From an uncultured Acetatifactor sp. (GTDB lineage: Bacteria; Bacillota; Clostridia; Lachnospirales; Lachnospiraceae), in NCBI GenBank assembly GCA_934394815.1, contig CAKRRD010000017.1, positions 1 through 47,623 of the forward strand: a stretch of DNA of 47,623 bases. The letters run 5' to 3'. Shown here piece by piece: positions 25,204-33,673 of the stretch (the first letter of the stretch is position 1; every line of letters begins with the position of its first letter). Both the position numbers and the translations under genes were made by a program. Below the pieces are notes generated by a model that was given only the letters and a program-made list of their open reading frames with translations, ran no database searches and was not told the DNA's origin.

Positions 25204-25674
25204 TCAGTTCCTGTATTCTTCAGGAAAATCTTCCTCCGGGGTCTCCTCCATCACGATATAATAGTTGAAGACATAGCCGCTCTTTTTCCCGGTGGTCACC
25301 AGGGACCATTCTTCGCCGCGCTCCAGTACATACCCCTTCTCATTCGGCTTCAGCTTGCCCAGGATCTGTCCATCCAGCCCCGGGGCGAGCCTGATATGCA
25401 GGGCAGTAATATCCCCCCGCACAGTAAACGCATAATAGACGGTCTCCTCCGGCTTTGTCTCCGGATCCTGCGCTGGCACTTCTTCCGGTGTCTGTTCCGT
25501 TATCTTCCCCGGTGTTTCTGTCGTCTGCGGCTGCAATTCCCAGTGCTGGTTCACATAGACGGGCACCGGACCGTTCTCCTGTCTGTCAAAATACTGCCTG
25601 ATGACACAGGCAGCGACACCACTGATCAGAAAGAATGCCATCGCCACAATGATAAGTCCTTTTTGCTTTTTCAT
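25204..25674 (-). CDS. Membrane-anchored SH3b-domain protein
   Basis: This is a ~156-aa protein with one N-terminal transmembrane helix (GLIIVAMAFFLISGVAACVI), a Pro/Glu/Thr-rich extracellular linker (TEQTPEEVPAQDPETKPEE) and a C-terminal bacterial SH3 domain (LHIRLAPGLDGQILGKLKPN ... EEWSLVTTGKKSGYVFNYY). Such domains often bind peptidoglycan or wall peptides. It could tether the machine to the envelope or sense the wall; this is inference. I used the ATG at 25674 rather than the GTG at 25683, which is too close to the GGAGA site. Confidence 0.8.
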   Translation of the reverse strand: MKKQKGLIIVAMAFFLISGVAACVIRQYFDRQENGPVPVYVNQHWELQPQTTETPGKITEQTPEEVPAQDPETKPEETVYYAFTVRGDITALHIRLAPGLDGQILGKLKPNEKGYVLERGEEWSLVTTGKKSGYVFNYYIVMEETPEEDFPEEYRN

Positions 25675-25719
25675 CCGCCACACTCTCCATGCTTCCTATC
25701 TGTCAAAATTTCCGTTGGT

Positions 25720-26619
25720 CTAGTCGGTCGGTAACTGCACATAGATTCCCATGCCCTTGCCGACGTTACTCTTCGCATAGATCGTGCCGCCGTAGTATTC
25801 CACGATGGCCTTCGCCTGCGTCAGGCCCAGTCCGTTTCCGCTGATCCGGTTGGAACCCTGATAATTGAGTTCAAAGATATGAGCCGTTTCTTTCTCTGAC
25901 AGACCGTTTCCGTTATCCTTGAGTACAATGAAAATATCGTCCCCCAGGTTTGAGATCGTGATGACAAGAATTCCCGCCCGGTTCATGTATTTAATGGAAT
26001 TGTCGATAATGTTGCGGAACATGATCCGCAGTCTTGATGCATCCGCCCTGACAAGAATCTTATCATCCGGCGCCGAAATACGGATCTCCAGATGTACCTT
26101 CTCCGCAAAAGGCTTCAGCTCCTGCATCGTATCTCTGGCGATCTGGATAATGTCGATGGTCTCATTTTGCTGCTCTCCTTCCCCCACCGGTGGCAGAAAG
26201 TTGGAGAGCAGCTCCTTTTCCCGCTCCTTGGACCGGCTTTTGACCTCCTCTGCCTTTGAGAGTGCCTCGTTTAATTCCTCTTGTCTGGCAAGCAGCTCCT
26301 GCTGTCCGGCGATGGCCTCTTCCTTCGCCGTGGCTGCCTCCTCCATTGCCCTGGCGTAGCGTTCCTTCTCCGCCGTGAGTTCATGAACTTTTTCATCAAG
26401 TTCCTTATTTCTGCCTTCCGCCTCTTCCAGCTGTCTGCGGTTCTTTTCCACCATCTCCGGGTCACCTGCGTCTGCCAGAAGCGCAAATGCCAGCATCAGC
26501 ACTGCATACAGAATGACCGTAACCATCATGAACATACTGTTACCGGTCAAAAATCCATAAAGTATACATACATAGCAAATGGCCGCTGCCAGTAAAATGA
26601 TTTTTTTCTTCGTTGACAT
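25720..26619 (-). CDS. Membrane histidine-kinase-like ATPase without a visible phospho-acceptor His
   Basis: This ~299-aa protein has two closely spaced membrane helices (residues ~6-45), a long coiled coil (~55-150) and a GHKL ATPase domain. Its N box is FRNIIDNSIKYMNRAG, G1 is LKDNGNGLS and G2 is GNGLGLTQAKAIVEYYGGTI. The usual H-box (SHELRTPL-like) is missing: the equivalent region reads ELLSNFLPPVGEGEQQNETI with no His. It may therefore phosphorylate another protein directly, or bind ATP only. The start at 26619 has GGGAGC upstream; a longer frame would overlap the RsbW-like gene. No response regulator gene is in the window. Confidence 0.82.
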   Translation of the reverse strand: MSTKKKIILLAAAICYVCILYGFLTGNSMFMMVTVILYAVLMLAFALLADAGDPEMVEKNRRQLEEAEGRNKELDEKVHELTAEKERYARAMEEAATAKEEAIAGQQELLARQEELNEALSKAEEVKSRSKEREKELLSNFLPPVGEGEQQNETIDIIQIARDTMQELKPFAEKVHLEIRISAPDDKILVRADASRLRIMFRNIIDNSIKYMNRAGILVITISNLGDDIFIVLKDNGNGLSEKETAHIFELNYQGSNRISGNGLGLTQAKAIVEYYGGTIYAKSNVGKGMGIYVQLPTD

Positions 26620-26632
26620 ATCTGCTCCCTTC

Positions 26633-27049
26633 TTACTCCGAAAGACGCTTTTCGATGGACAGCACATTCCATCCGTCCCGATACTCATATTCCATCTTAT
26701 CCATAGTATTCCTGATCAGAAAAATTCCCAGCCCGCCGATTTCTCTTTCCTCCACAGGCAGCGTAATATCGGGATCTTTGTGTTCCAGCGGATTGTACGG
26801 TATGCCATGATCTCTGAAGATCATGTGAAATCGTTTCGGATCCTCCAGGATCTTCATCGTGAGAACTGCCTCCCCCGGCTCTCCGCCGTAGGCATAATGT
26901 GCTATATTGACAAACAGTTCCTCCGCCGCCATCATGATCTGCATCTGTGTCATCTCGTCACAGGCGGTCTGTGCCAGCATCCGTTCTACCGTCTCCAGCA
27001 CGGTTCCCATATTCTCATCACATGCGGACAGCTTTAACTCTTTTTCCAC
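26633..27049 (-). CDS. RsbW-like anti-sigma factor / serine kinase
   Basis: This 138-aa protein has the HATPase_c_2 fold: N box AAEELFVNIAHYAYGG, G1 FRDHGIPYNP and G2 IGGLGIFLIRNTMDKM. Proteins of this family phosphorylate a STAS partner and hold a sigma factor or other target. The start is GTG, with AGGA just upstream. It directly follows the SpoIIE-type phosphatase, and a STAS protein is encoded at 33359. These form the three core parts of a partner switch. No sigma factor is seen nearby. Confidence 0.88.
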   Translation of the reverse strand: MEKELKLSACDENMGTVLETVERMLAQTACDEMTQMQIMMAAEELFVNIAHYAYGGEPGEAVLTMKILEDPKRFHMIFRDHGIPYNPLEHKDPDITLPVEEREIGGLGIFLIRNTMDKMEYEYRDGWNVLSIEKRLSE

Positions 27050-27070
27050 GACATTCCTATCCTTTCTGTC

Positions 27071-29092
27071 TCATCGATATTCAAAGGCAAGCATCGTTAT
27101 ATCATCAAATTGCTCCGCACCGCCCACAAATGCATCGACATCCGCTCTGACTGCCGGCAGAAGCTGATCCATCGGCTTTCTGCCATAGCGGTTCAGGCTT
27201 TCTAAAAGTCTCTCTTCCCCGAACAATTCCCTCGCACTGTTCTGCGCCTCCGTCACACCGTCTGTGTACAGGAAGATCCTGTCTCCATGGGAAAGCTGCA
27301 ACTTATGGCTGACATAAGGAATCCCCGGAAGTCCGGCCAGAACAAAGCCCGGATCTGTCTTGATCCAGTCAAAGGTATCTCCGTCGTGCATCCACAGCTG
27401 CGGGTTGTGTCCCGCATTCACAAATTCCATTTCTCCCGTGCTGATGGTTATGACCGCCATAAAGGAAGTGACAAACATGTTCTCTTCATTTCCCTCGCAC
27501 AGCTGATTGTTTACCACCTCGTACACCTTGCCGAGATCATGCATCTGACACGCATAGTTTTTAATCAGTGTCTTGGCAATGACCATAAACAGAGCCGCCG
27601 GAACTCCCTTGCTGGACACATCGGACATAACGATGGCTAAATGGTCATCGTCCGTCATAAAGAAGTCATAGAAATCTCCTCCCACGGCCTTGGCAGGATC
27701 CATCGCCGCTATAACGTCAAATTCCTTCCGGTCAGGGAAAGCGGGGAATATCTTTGGCAGCATATCCTCCTGGATCTTCGCTGCGACATTCAGCTCTGCG
27801 CTGATTCTCTCCCTCTCCGCCGTCACTTTGTTCAGATTTTCAATATAATTCTTCAAGTCTACCGTCATGGCGGAAAAGGCATCCGCCAGATTCTTGATCT
27901 CGCCGTCAGTATGGATGTCCAGATGGTAGTCCAGATTTCCCTTACTGATAATCTCGGCTCCGTGAGTCAGTTCCTCAATCGGCTCCACCAGCGTCCTGGA
28001 AAATGCCGAGGACACCAGTCCGACAATGAGCAGCAGCAACAGTGCAAGAATACCGAAGCTTACAAGTACGTTCCGTATATTCTGCTCTAAAAAGTTGATG
28101 GTCGCAGCGGAGCTTTCTGTAATTGCTTCTCCGACATTCTGTACCGGCTGCTCCAGACGGCTGTAATCCAGTGCCACAAAGACATCCCAGCCTGTATTTT
28201 CGATGGTGGCGCTGCCCAGGATCAACCGCTCCTGATCCAGAATTTTTACCGCCACACCGTCATTGAGTTCCTGCTGCATCTGTTTCGTATATTCGGAGAG
28301 TTTTTCGTCAAACTCATCCTGCGTTCCCACGATATAGCTGCCGTCCTCCGTCAAAAGGAAGACATTCTCGAAAATGTTCTGATCCTGCTGCAGAATCGTA
28401 TCACAGACATCCGTCAGATAAATGTCCTCTCCGATCACGCCCTTCAGTTCTCCGTCCACGATGACCGGCATGGAACAGGTCAGCGTCATCTCGCCCGTCA
28501 ACGCATCCTTATAGGGTGGCATCCAGCAGATGCTTCCGCTCTCTGCCGCTGCAATATACCAGTCTCTCTCTCTCCGGTCTACCTCGGAGCCGCCGTATTC
28601 TATCTCCAGATCAGACAACAGCATTCCGCTCTGGGTCACATAGTAGATCATGGAACGGCTGCCTTCCGGCAGAATAATATGTATCATATCCCGGACAGAT
28701 TTTATGCTCTGGAACTCCCCGTTCACTTCCTCATAAGTGACGCCGGGCTGCAGATATACCAGCGAATCGGAATAAGCGGACTGCTCCGATACCCCGTCTC
28801 TGTACAGCTTCTGCAGATAGGATGCCATGACTGTCAGTTCCTGCTCGATCTCGTCCAGATTATTCTCCAGCGTACTGGCATACTCATAGGCAAAGGATTT
28901 GACACTGTCCTCCTGAGAGTCCGTCATAATCTCCATATTTGTAGCATACAGAATGTCCTTCTGCTCCTCCAGACGGTTCCTGACCTCCGTCTTTGTGTGC
29001 AGGAACTGTATCACAGATACTGCACTGAGGCTGACCAGAGTCAGCAGTGAAATCAGTATCATCATCAAAAATATCTTATTTCGAAACTTCAT
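27071..29092 (-). CDS. Membrane sensor phosphatase: Cache-HAMP-SpoIIE (PP2C)
   Basis: This is a ~673-aa protein. The N-terminal membrane helix (IFLMMILISLLTLVSLSAVS) is followed by a large extracellular region of double-Cache type (DRRERDWYIAAAESG, MTLTCSMPVIVDGELKGVIG). A second helix (VLVSFGILALLLLLIVGLV), a HAMP linker and a coiled coil come next. The C-terminal SpoIIE PP2C domain has AMDPAKAVGGDFYDFF, VMSDVSSKGVPAALFM, NAGHNPQLWMHDG, LYTDGVTEAQNS and a final DDITMLAFEYR. It should dephosphorylate a STAS protein when its outer domain binds a ligand, often an amino acid or organic acid. AAGGAG precedes the ATG at 29092, which overlaps the symporter end by 17 nt. Confidence 0.92.
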   Translation of the reverse strand: MKFRNKIFLMMILISLLTLVSLSAVSVIQFLHTKTEVRNRLEEQKDILYATNMEIMTDSQEDSVKSFAYEYASTLENNLDEIEQELTVMASYLQKLYRDGVSEQSAYSDSLVYLQPGVTYEEVNGEFQSIKSVRDMIHIILPEGSRSMIYYVTQSGMLLSDLEIEYGGSEVDRRERDWYIAAAESGSICWMPPYKDALTGEMTLTCSMPVIVDGELKGVIGEDIYLTDVCDTILQQDQNIFENVFLLTEDGSYIVGTQDEFDEKLSEYTKQMQQELNDGVAVKILDQERLILGSATIENTGWDVFVALDYSRLEQPVQNVGEAITESSAATINFLEQNIRNVLVSFGILALLLLLIVGLVSSAFSRTLVEPIEELTHGAEIISKGNLDYHLDIHTDGEIKNLADAFSAMTVDLKNYIENLNKVTAERERISAELNVAAKIQEDMLPKIFPAFPDRKEFDVIAAMDPAKAVGGDFYDFFMTDDDHLAIVMSDVSSKGVPAALFMVIAKTLIKNYACQMHDLGKVYEVVNNQLCEGNEENMFVTSFMAVITISTGEMEFVNAGHNPQLWMHDGDTFDWIKTDPGFVLAGLPGIPYVSHKLQLSHGDRIFLYTDGVTEAQNSARELFGEERLLESLNRYGRKPMDQLLPAVRADVDAFVGGAEQFDDITMLAFEYR

Positions 29093-30377
29093 TTTTCTCC
29101 TTTTTCCCCTTTCCCGGCACAACGAGGGCTGTCACCGCTATATTGGAATATACGCTGGAAAATACAGCAATCGGATCAAAAAACGGTATAGTCGCCAGAT
29201 AAATCAATACGATGGTCTCACTGGGGATTCCCAGCGGTGTCAATATAATGCTTAACATAGAGACCGCCACAACCCCCGGCGCACCGATGATCGACAGGGA
29301 AAAAGCAATGGCCCCGATCAGTATGACAATGATCGTCTGGACAGTAACGTCCACCGGGTAAATGCTGGTGCCGTATACGGCTGCGATGGCACCGCTGGCA
29401 ATCACACCGTATTGGAAGGTCGTTATCCCGATAGGCAGAATTGCCTTGGTCACTTCTTCATCCAGCCCCAGTCTGTCCACCGAATCCTCCATAGCCACCG
29501 AAATGGAAGCGATACAGCTGCTCGTTCCGAAGGCGACGAAAAAGGTCTTCCTGATTGCCTTCAGATGCTCCTTCACGGAAAGTCCCGTTCTCACCTGTAT
29601 GATGCAGAAAGCGATCAATGTAAGCAGAAGCATAACGCCCCACTGGAGCAGGATAAACTTTCCTACCACGCCCATCATTTGTACCAGATCGCACTCTGCG
29701 AACTGCACGGCGAGCATTGCACACATACCGAAAGGTAAAAACAGCAGAATGTCCTTCACAAAGTGGCAGAACATCTGGTAGATTCCCTCCAGACCCGACG
29801 TTATGACATCCGTTTCTTCCGCCGGAAGGATTCCAAGCAGGACACCCACTACCACGAAGAAGAAGATGATCTGCATCATGTTGTTATTGCTCAGTGACTC
29901 AAATATATTCGTAGGCACCGTATCCGTAAGAAATTCTGCCATGGAAAAGCTGTTCTCCGTCACTTCCTGGCTTATCTCCGGATCATAATAGCTCACCGTG
30001 TAAAAGGTGATGGCATCAGCGCTGTCCTCGGTGTTGGTAAGCTGCTGGATTGCTTCTGCGCTGGGCGTTGCCCATGCTCTGCACAGGAAGCTTACCCCTG
30101 TTCCGACAGCGGCCGCTGCCAGCAGGCCACAGATGACGATCAGAATCCATCTTAACATAATCCCCTGTGTCTTATGTCCCACCAGCCTCCGCAGATTGAC
30201 TGCCACCGCCGTGGAGACAATGGGTATGACACACATTTTCAGCAGATTCAGATACACCGTTGAAAACGGTCTCAGAATCGGAACCAGCGGCTTTGCGAAG
30301 AAAGCGATCAGGAATCCCGCAAGTATGCCGGCAAACAGCGTAACCGGCGAGGAAAGTATCTTATTCATTCTCTTCAT
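29076..30377 (-). CDS. Dicarboxylate/amino acid:cation symporter (DAACS family)
   Basis: This ~433-aa polytopic protein is similar to GltP/DctA-type carriers for glutamate, aspartate or C4-dicarboxylates. Hallmarks are the N-terminal VYLNLLKMCVIPIVSTAVA, the serine-rich re-entrant loop AFGTSSCIASISVAMEDSV and GAPGVVAVSMLSIIL near the C-terminus. The start at 30377 is chosen because GGGGAGG lies just upstream; it overlaps the end of the solute-binding protein gene by 17 nt, so translation is coupled. DAACS carriers do not normally need a binding protein, which makes the pairing odd. It may be used for sensing rather than bulk uptake. Confidence 0.88.
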   Translation of the reverse strand: MKRMNKILSSPVTLFAGILAGFLIAFFAKPLVPILRPFSTVYLNLLKMCVIPIVSTAVAVNLRRLVGHKTQGIMLRWILIVICGLLAAAAVGTGVSFLCRAWATPSAEAIQQLTNTEDSADAITFYTVSYYDPEISQEVTENSFSMAEFLTDTVPTNIFESLSNNNMMQIIFFFVVVGVLLGILPAEETDVITSGLEGIYQMFCHFVKDILLFLPFGMCAMLAVQFAECDLVQMMGVVGKFILLQWGVMLLLTLIAFCIIQVRTGLSVKEHLKAIRKTFFVAFGTSSCIASISVAMEDSVDRLGLDEEVTKAILPIGITTFQYGVIASGAIAAVYGTSIYPVDVTVQTIIVILIGAIAFSLSIIGAPGVVAVSMLSIILTPLGIPSETIVLIYLATIPFFDPIAVFSSVYSNIAVTALVVPGKGKKEKNEVSK

Positions 30378-31317
30378 CCTGTGCCTCCCCGCTGTAATAT
30401 TGGTCATATCTCTTGTGAATGTCGTTGATCGTCAGCTTGGGTGACATGGCAAGATACATATTTACATAATCCTGAAGTTCTTCATTCTCTTTGGACACAG
30501 CCACACAAAACTCGTCCTTGATGTCGGAATAGACATAGACATCCGTGTAGATCTGGAGTTCCCTGTCCCTGCAGATCTCGGAATAGAATTCCAGTTCTCC
30601 GCAGAAATAAGCAAATACCTTGTTATGCTTTACCAGTTCCACCGCTTCTGCGTAGTCCTTCGTCTCGACGATCTCGCAGTCCGGGAACAGTTCCCGGCAC
30701 AGATCTACATGGGAGGTCCCGGCAATGACTGCGATCTTCTCCCCGGAAGTCTTGAGGTAGCCTGCGGGATTCTGGGTTACTCCCCGCTGTACCGCCGCCT
30801 GCTTGTTGATCATCACCGCCATTCCGATGGACAGATAGGGCTCCGACAGCCTCACCCGCAGTGCCCTGTCCAGCGTCCTGCTGTAGGTGGCAACTACCAT
30901 ATCGATCTCCCCGTTCTCCAGCTGCTTTGTCAACTCATCATTATTGGCGGCCTCTCTGGAAAAGACGATATCTACGCCGAGGGAGGCTGCGATGCTTTTC
31001 GCCAGTTCCACATCCGTCCCCGACATATTTCCTTCTCCGTCTTCCTCATAAAAAGCCAGCAGATCGTCTCTGGGAATCCCCGCCACCAGAACGCCGCGCT
31101 CCTTTATCTCCTCTATTCCACTGGGTGGTGTCCCCCGGCTGTTGTTCTCCCCGCTGTTTCTATCTTCCGTCTTCGCCGGAATCGTCTGCTGTTTTGTCTC
31201 CTGGGCCAGTTCCTCCGCTTCCACCGTTTGGGACGCAGGAACCATGACACATAAAGCAGCAGACAGCACCGCTAAAATTCCAAGGGAAGCCACGACCTTT
31301 GTGACTTTGAACTTCAT
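30361..31317 (-). CDS. Exported solute-binding protein (SBP_bac_3-like)
   Basis: This 318-aa protein has a signal peptide (hydrophobic core SLGILAVLSAALCVMVPA; no good lipobox). A Gln/Thr/Glu-rich linker precedes a periplasmic-binding fold of the amino-acid family. Recognisable parts are GIEEIKERGVLVAGIPRDD, GTDVELAKSIAASLGVDIVF, LENGEIDMVVATYSRT and ELVKHNKVFAYFCGELEFYS. No ABC permease is near; the coupled gene is a symporter and the next one is a Cache-SpoIIE phosphatase. It could present an amino-acid ligand to either. It starts 15 bp after the GCS2-type gene, with AGGAGG upstream. Confidence 0.85.
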   Translation of the reverse strand: MKFKVTKVVASLGILAVLSAALCVMVPASQTVEAEELAQETKQQTIPAKTEDRNSGENNSRGTPPSGIEEIKERGVLVAGIPRDDLLAFYEEDGEGNMSGTDVELAKSIAASLGVDIVFSREAANNDELTKQLENGEIDMVVATYSRTLDRALRVRLSEPYLSIGMAVMINKQAAVQRGVTQNPAGYLKTSGEKIAVIAGTSHVDLCRELFPDCEIVETKDYAEAVELVKHNKVFAYFCGELEFYSEICRDRELQIYTDVYVYSDIKDEFCVAVSKENEELQDYVNMYLAMSPKLTINDIHKRYDQYYSGEAQDEENE

Positions 31318-31332
31318 GACACTTTCCTCCTG

Positions 31333-32616
31333 TTATCGGCAGAATTCCCTCGCCACTGCTTTGAAATCACCGGTCTTAGCCAGCAGTTTCTTCGCTCTCT
31401 GTGCGGGATTCTCCCTTTTGTCTATTCTGTCCTGCAGACCTGCCATCAGCTTCTCCTCGCCGTATCCACGCTTGGCAAGTCCTTCCTTTGCCACCTCGTA
31501 CAACTGCTGCAGGAAGCTATAGAGTGCATCCTCATCCGCAATTTCCACTCCTTCTGCCGCCTTTCTACGAAGTTGCGCATAATCCTCCGTAATGCCGTTA
31601 TCGGCCTTGAAGCGCTTAACAAGCTCTGCCGCCTTGTCGAAATTCATGGCAATTCCCAGATGGAAAGCTCCCGGCAGCAGACAGTCTGCCAGCGGCTGTG
31701 TACAGTCACTGCGCACCTCCAGCACATGATAGCCGTTGAGCACCACATGTTTGAAACTCCGGAAGAACTGAAAACGCTCCGGATCATTGCCCTGCTCACC
31801 GAAATACTTCTCCAAGGAGATCGGCTTCATGCCCCGGATGCCGCCGTCCACCGGCTCGATAAAGATTTCTTCCCCGGCGATGGCCGCTGCCACATCCTCC
31901 AGGGAAGAGAAGCTTCCGGGATATACACCGATGTCAGGGATACCGCATTTCTCCCAGGCTTCATCCCTCATACACCACACTGTGGAATCGGGATCCTCCA
32001 GTTTTCCGGAATTGGCGAACAGCAGCGCCCCTACGAAATCCAGTTCATTAAACAGGTTATAAGTCTTAAGCAGCGCATCCATCGGCACGTCGATATGTGT
32101 CTGCACAGATGCCATATTGGCAAAATACTTGTTTAGATCTTTCTCCTCACTGTACTGCGTCAGATAAGCCCGGATCATGGTGTAGAACGGATCCTGCGTA
32201 TATTCACCCTTGTGAGTGTGGAACGGAACCCTGCCGAAGCAGCCGATCATGCAGCCCTTCTTTTCATAATACTCCTTTGCAAGGCGGAAAAGAGGAAGAA
32301 AATGCTCGTAGATTGTAACAAGACTCTCCTGTTTTGCCATGGAAAATTCCAGCAGGATATAAGAATAATCGAAAGATACATCATCCCCATCCCGGTCAAC
32401 TCTCATGTATCTGCCGTCACTTCCGATACCGGATACCTTGAAGCCGTGCTCATCTACCAGATATTTCAGGAACTCTGAACCGATATCGGCCAGCGGCGTC
32501 TCGTCATTTTCCGGAAGGATCGGATACTCAAGCTCCGCACCGACGTATCCGTATTTTCTGTCTGCAAAAGGTGCGATCACTTTCTCAAAAACCATTTTCT
32601 GTACATTGTTCTTCAT
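31333..32616 (-). CDS. Glutamate-cysteine ligase family protein (GCS2 type)
   Basis: This is a ~427-aa protein from the ATG at 32616 (AGAGGA upstream; a longer frame to 32688 is unlikely). The glutamine-synthetase-like ligase signature is KYGYVGAELEYPIL, with the metal-binding ExE. Other family stretches are MIGCFGRVPFHTHKGEYTQ, NLFNELDFVGALLFANSG and HVLEVRSDCTQPLADCLLPG. Family members join glutamate to cysteine or another amine. Whether it makes gamma-glutamylcysteine or a different gamma-glutamyl compound is not clear. Its presence in a CIS operon, next to amino-acid binding and transport genes, is unexpected. Confidence 0.82.
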   Translation of the reverse strand: MKNNVQKMVFEKVIAPFADRKYGYVGAELEYPILPENDETPLADIGSEFLKYLVDEHGFKVSGIGSDGRYMRVDRDGDDVSFDYSYILLEFSMAKQESLVTIYEHFLPLFRLAKEYYEKKGCMIGCFGRVPFHTHKGEYTQDPFYTMIRAYLTQYSEEKDLNKYFANMASVQTHIDVPMDALLKTYNLFNELDFVGALLFANSGKLEDPDSTVWCMRDEAWEKCGIPDIGVYPGSFSSLEDVAAAIAGEEIFIEPVDGGIRGMKPISLEKYFGEQGNDPERFQFFRSFKHVVLNGYHVLEVRSDCTQPLADCLLPGAFHLGIAMNFDKAAELVKRFKADNGITEDYAQLRRKAAEGVEIADEDALYSFLQQLYEVAKEGLAKRGYGEEKLMAGLQDRIDKRENPAQRAKKLLAKTGDFKAVAREFCR

Positions 32617-32704
32617 ATTTTTTCCTCTTTCCTTTTCTGCACACACTCTCTGTAATATCAACTCTGTGTCGAGTATGCATCGGCACAAAGCTCTCCTTTC
32701 CAGT

Positions 32705-33349
32705 TCAGGAAAGTTCTATTCTGCGGCAGGCAAGTCCGTCTGCCGCCTCAAGGTCATGTGTCACCACTATGACCGTTGTTCCCTGTCTGTGAACCAGTTC
32801 AAAGAACTTCATGATCTCCCTTGAGGACTCCGGGTCAAGGTTTCCCGTAGGCTCATCTGCCAGAAGATACCTGGGGTAATTCATTACCGCTCTCGCCAGA
32901 CAGACCTTCTGCTGTTGCCCGCCGGACATCTCATTGGGATAGCGTTTATACAGTTCTGTGATACCGAACAGAGAGAACAGGGAACAGATCATCTGGTCGG
33001 TATCTCGGCTTCTTCCCCCTGCCACCAGCCGCGCCAGTTTCACATTTTCATAGGCGCTCTGGTCGGGAATCAGTCGGTGATCCTGAAACACAACTCCAAG
33101 CTTCCGACGGTAGGCGGGAATCTGTCCTCTCTTAAGCAGCGACAAATCCTGTCCGTCCACGAACACCTGTCCCGCCAAAGGCAGGAGTTCACACAACAGC
33201 AGTCTGACAAAGGTGCTCTTTCCCACGCCGCTCTCTCCTGTCACCAGAACGAATTCTCCCTCCTCTATGGTCTCATTGAAATGCGCAAATACCGGTTTCT
33301 GTTCGGTTCCGTATCCGGCAGAGACATCCACAAATCGAATCATCATCAC
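32705..33349 (-). CDS. Orphan FtsE-like ABC ATPase
   Basis: This 214-aa ABC ATPase has Walker A GESGVGKST, a Q-loop within LGVVFQDHRLIPD, the signature MSGGQQQKVCLARAVMN, Walker B RYLLADEPTGNLD and a switch His in VVTHDLEAADG. The closest families are FtsE and LolD/MacB-type ATPases. No permease is encoded beside it, so it may act with a distant partner or regulate in another way. It begins nine bases after the STAS gene; which of three consecutive ATG codons is used is uncertain. Confidence 0.88.
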   Translation of the reverse strand: MMMIRFVDVSAGYGTEQKPVFAHFNETIEEGEFVLVTGESGVGKSTFVRLLLCELLPLAGQVFVDGQDLSLLKRGQIPAYRRKLGVVFQDHRLIPDQSAYENVKLARLVAGGRSRDTDQMICSLFSLFGITELYKRYPNEMSGGQQQKVCLARAVMNYPRYLLADEPTGNLDPESSREIMKFFELVHRQGTTVIVVTHDLEAADGLACRRIELS

Positions 33350-33358
33350 TCACCATTA

Positions 33359-33658
33359 TTACTCTATCTGTAGTATGCCGCTGAACCCTGACATTTTGAG
33401 CACACTCAAAACCGCGTCACAGACATGCACGATCACCATGCTGCCACCCTTTGACATGGCTGTCTTCTGGCCAATCAACAGGGCTCTCAGTCCTGCGCTG
33501 GACACATAGTTCACTCCCTCGAAATCCAGAACCACCTTACTCCCCTTCTGAAATGCTGTCAGAATTGCCTGCTGTAGCTGCGGGCTTGTGGTGGTATCCA
33601 CTCTGCCTTCAATTTTGATCTGGATCGTGCTGTCATTTCTTGTCTCTGTAAGATTCAT
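33359..33658 (-). CDS. STAS-domain anti-sigma factor antagonist
   Basis: This 99-aa single STAS domain of RsbV/SpoIIAA type has VVLDFEGVNYVSSAGLRALL with Ser53-Ser54; Ser54 aligns with the phospho-serine of the family. It is the likely substrate of the RsbW-like kinase (26633) and the SpoIIE-type phosphatase (27071). It is placed between the baseplate gene gpI and the ABC ATPase, 15 bp after the former, so it is made together with structural CIS proteins. AAGGAG lies upstream. Confidence 0.92.
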   Translation of the reverse strand: MNLTETRNDSTIQIKIEGRVDTTTSPQLQQAILTAFQKGSKVVLDFEGVNYVSSAGLRALLIGQKTAMSKGGSMVIVHVCDAVLSVLKMSGFSGILQIE

Positions 33659-33673
33659 GTTCTGTCTGCTCCT

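Noticed and set aside
26620..26688. Longer N-terminus for the histidine-kinase-like protein
   Set aside because: It would overlap the RsbW-like gene by over 50 bp and lacks a ribosome site. The ATG at 26619 has one.
32617..32704. Possible internal promoter before the GCS2-type gene
   Set aside because: This is the largest gap in the array (88 bp) and holds TTGATA, but no acceptable -10 lies 16-18 bp downstream.
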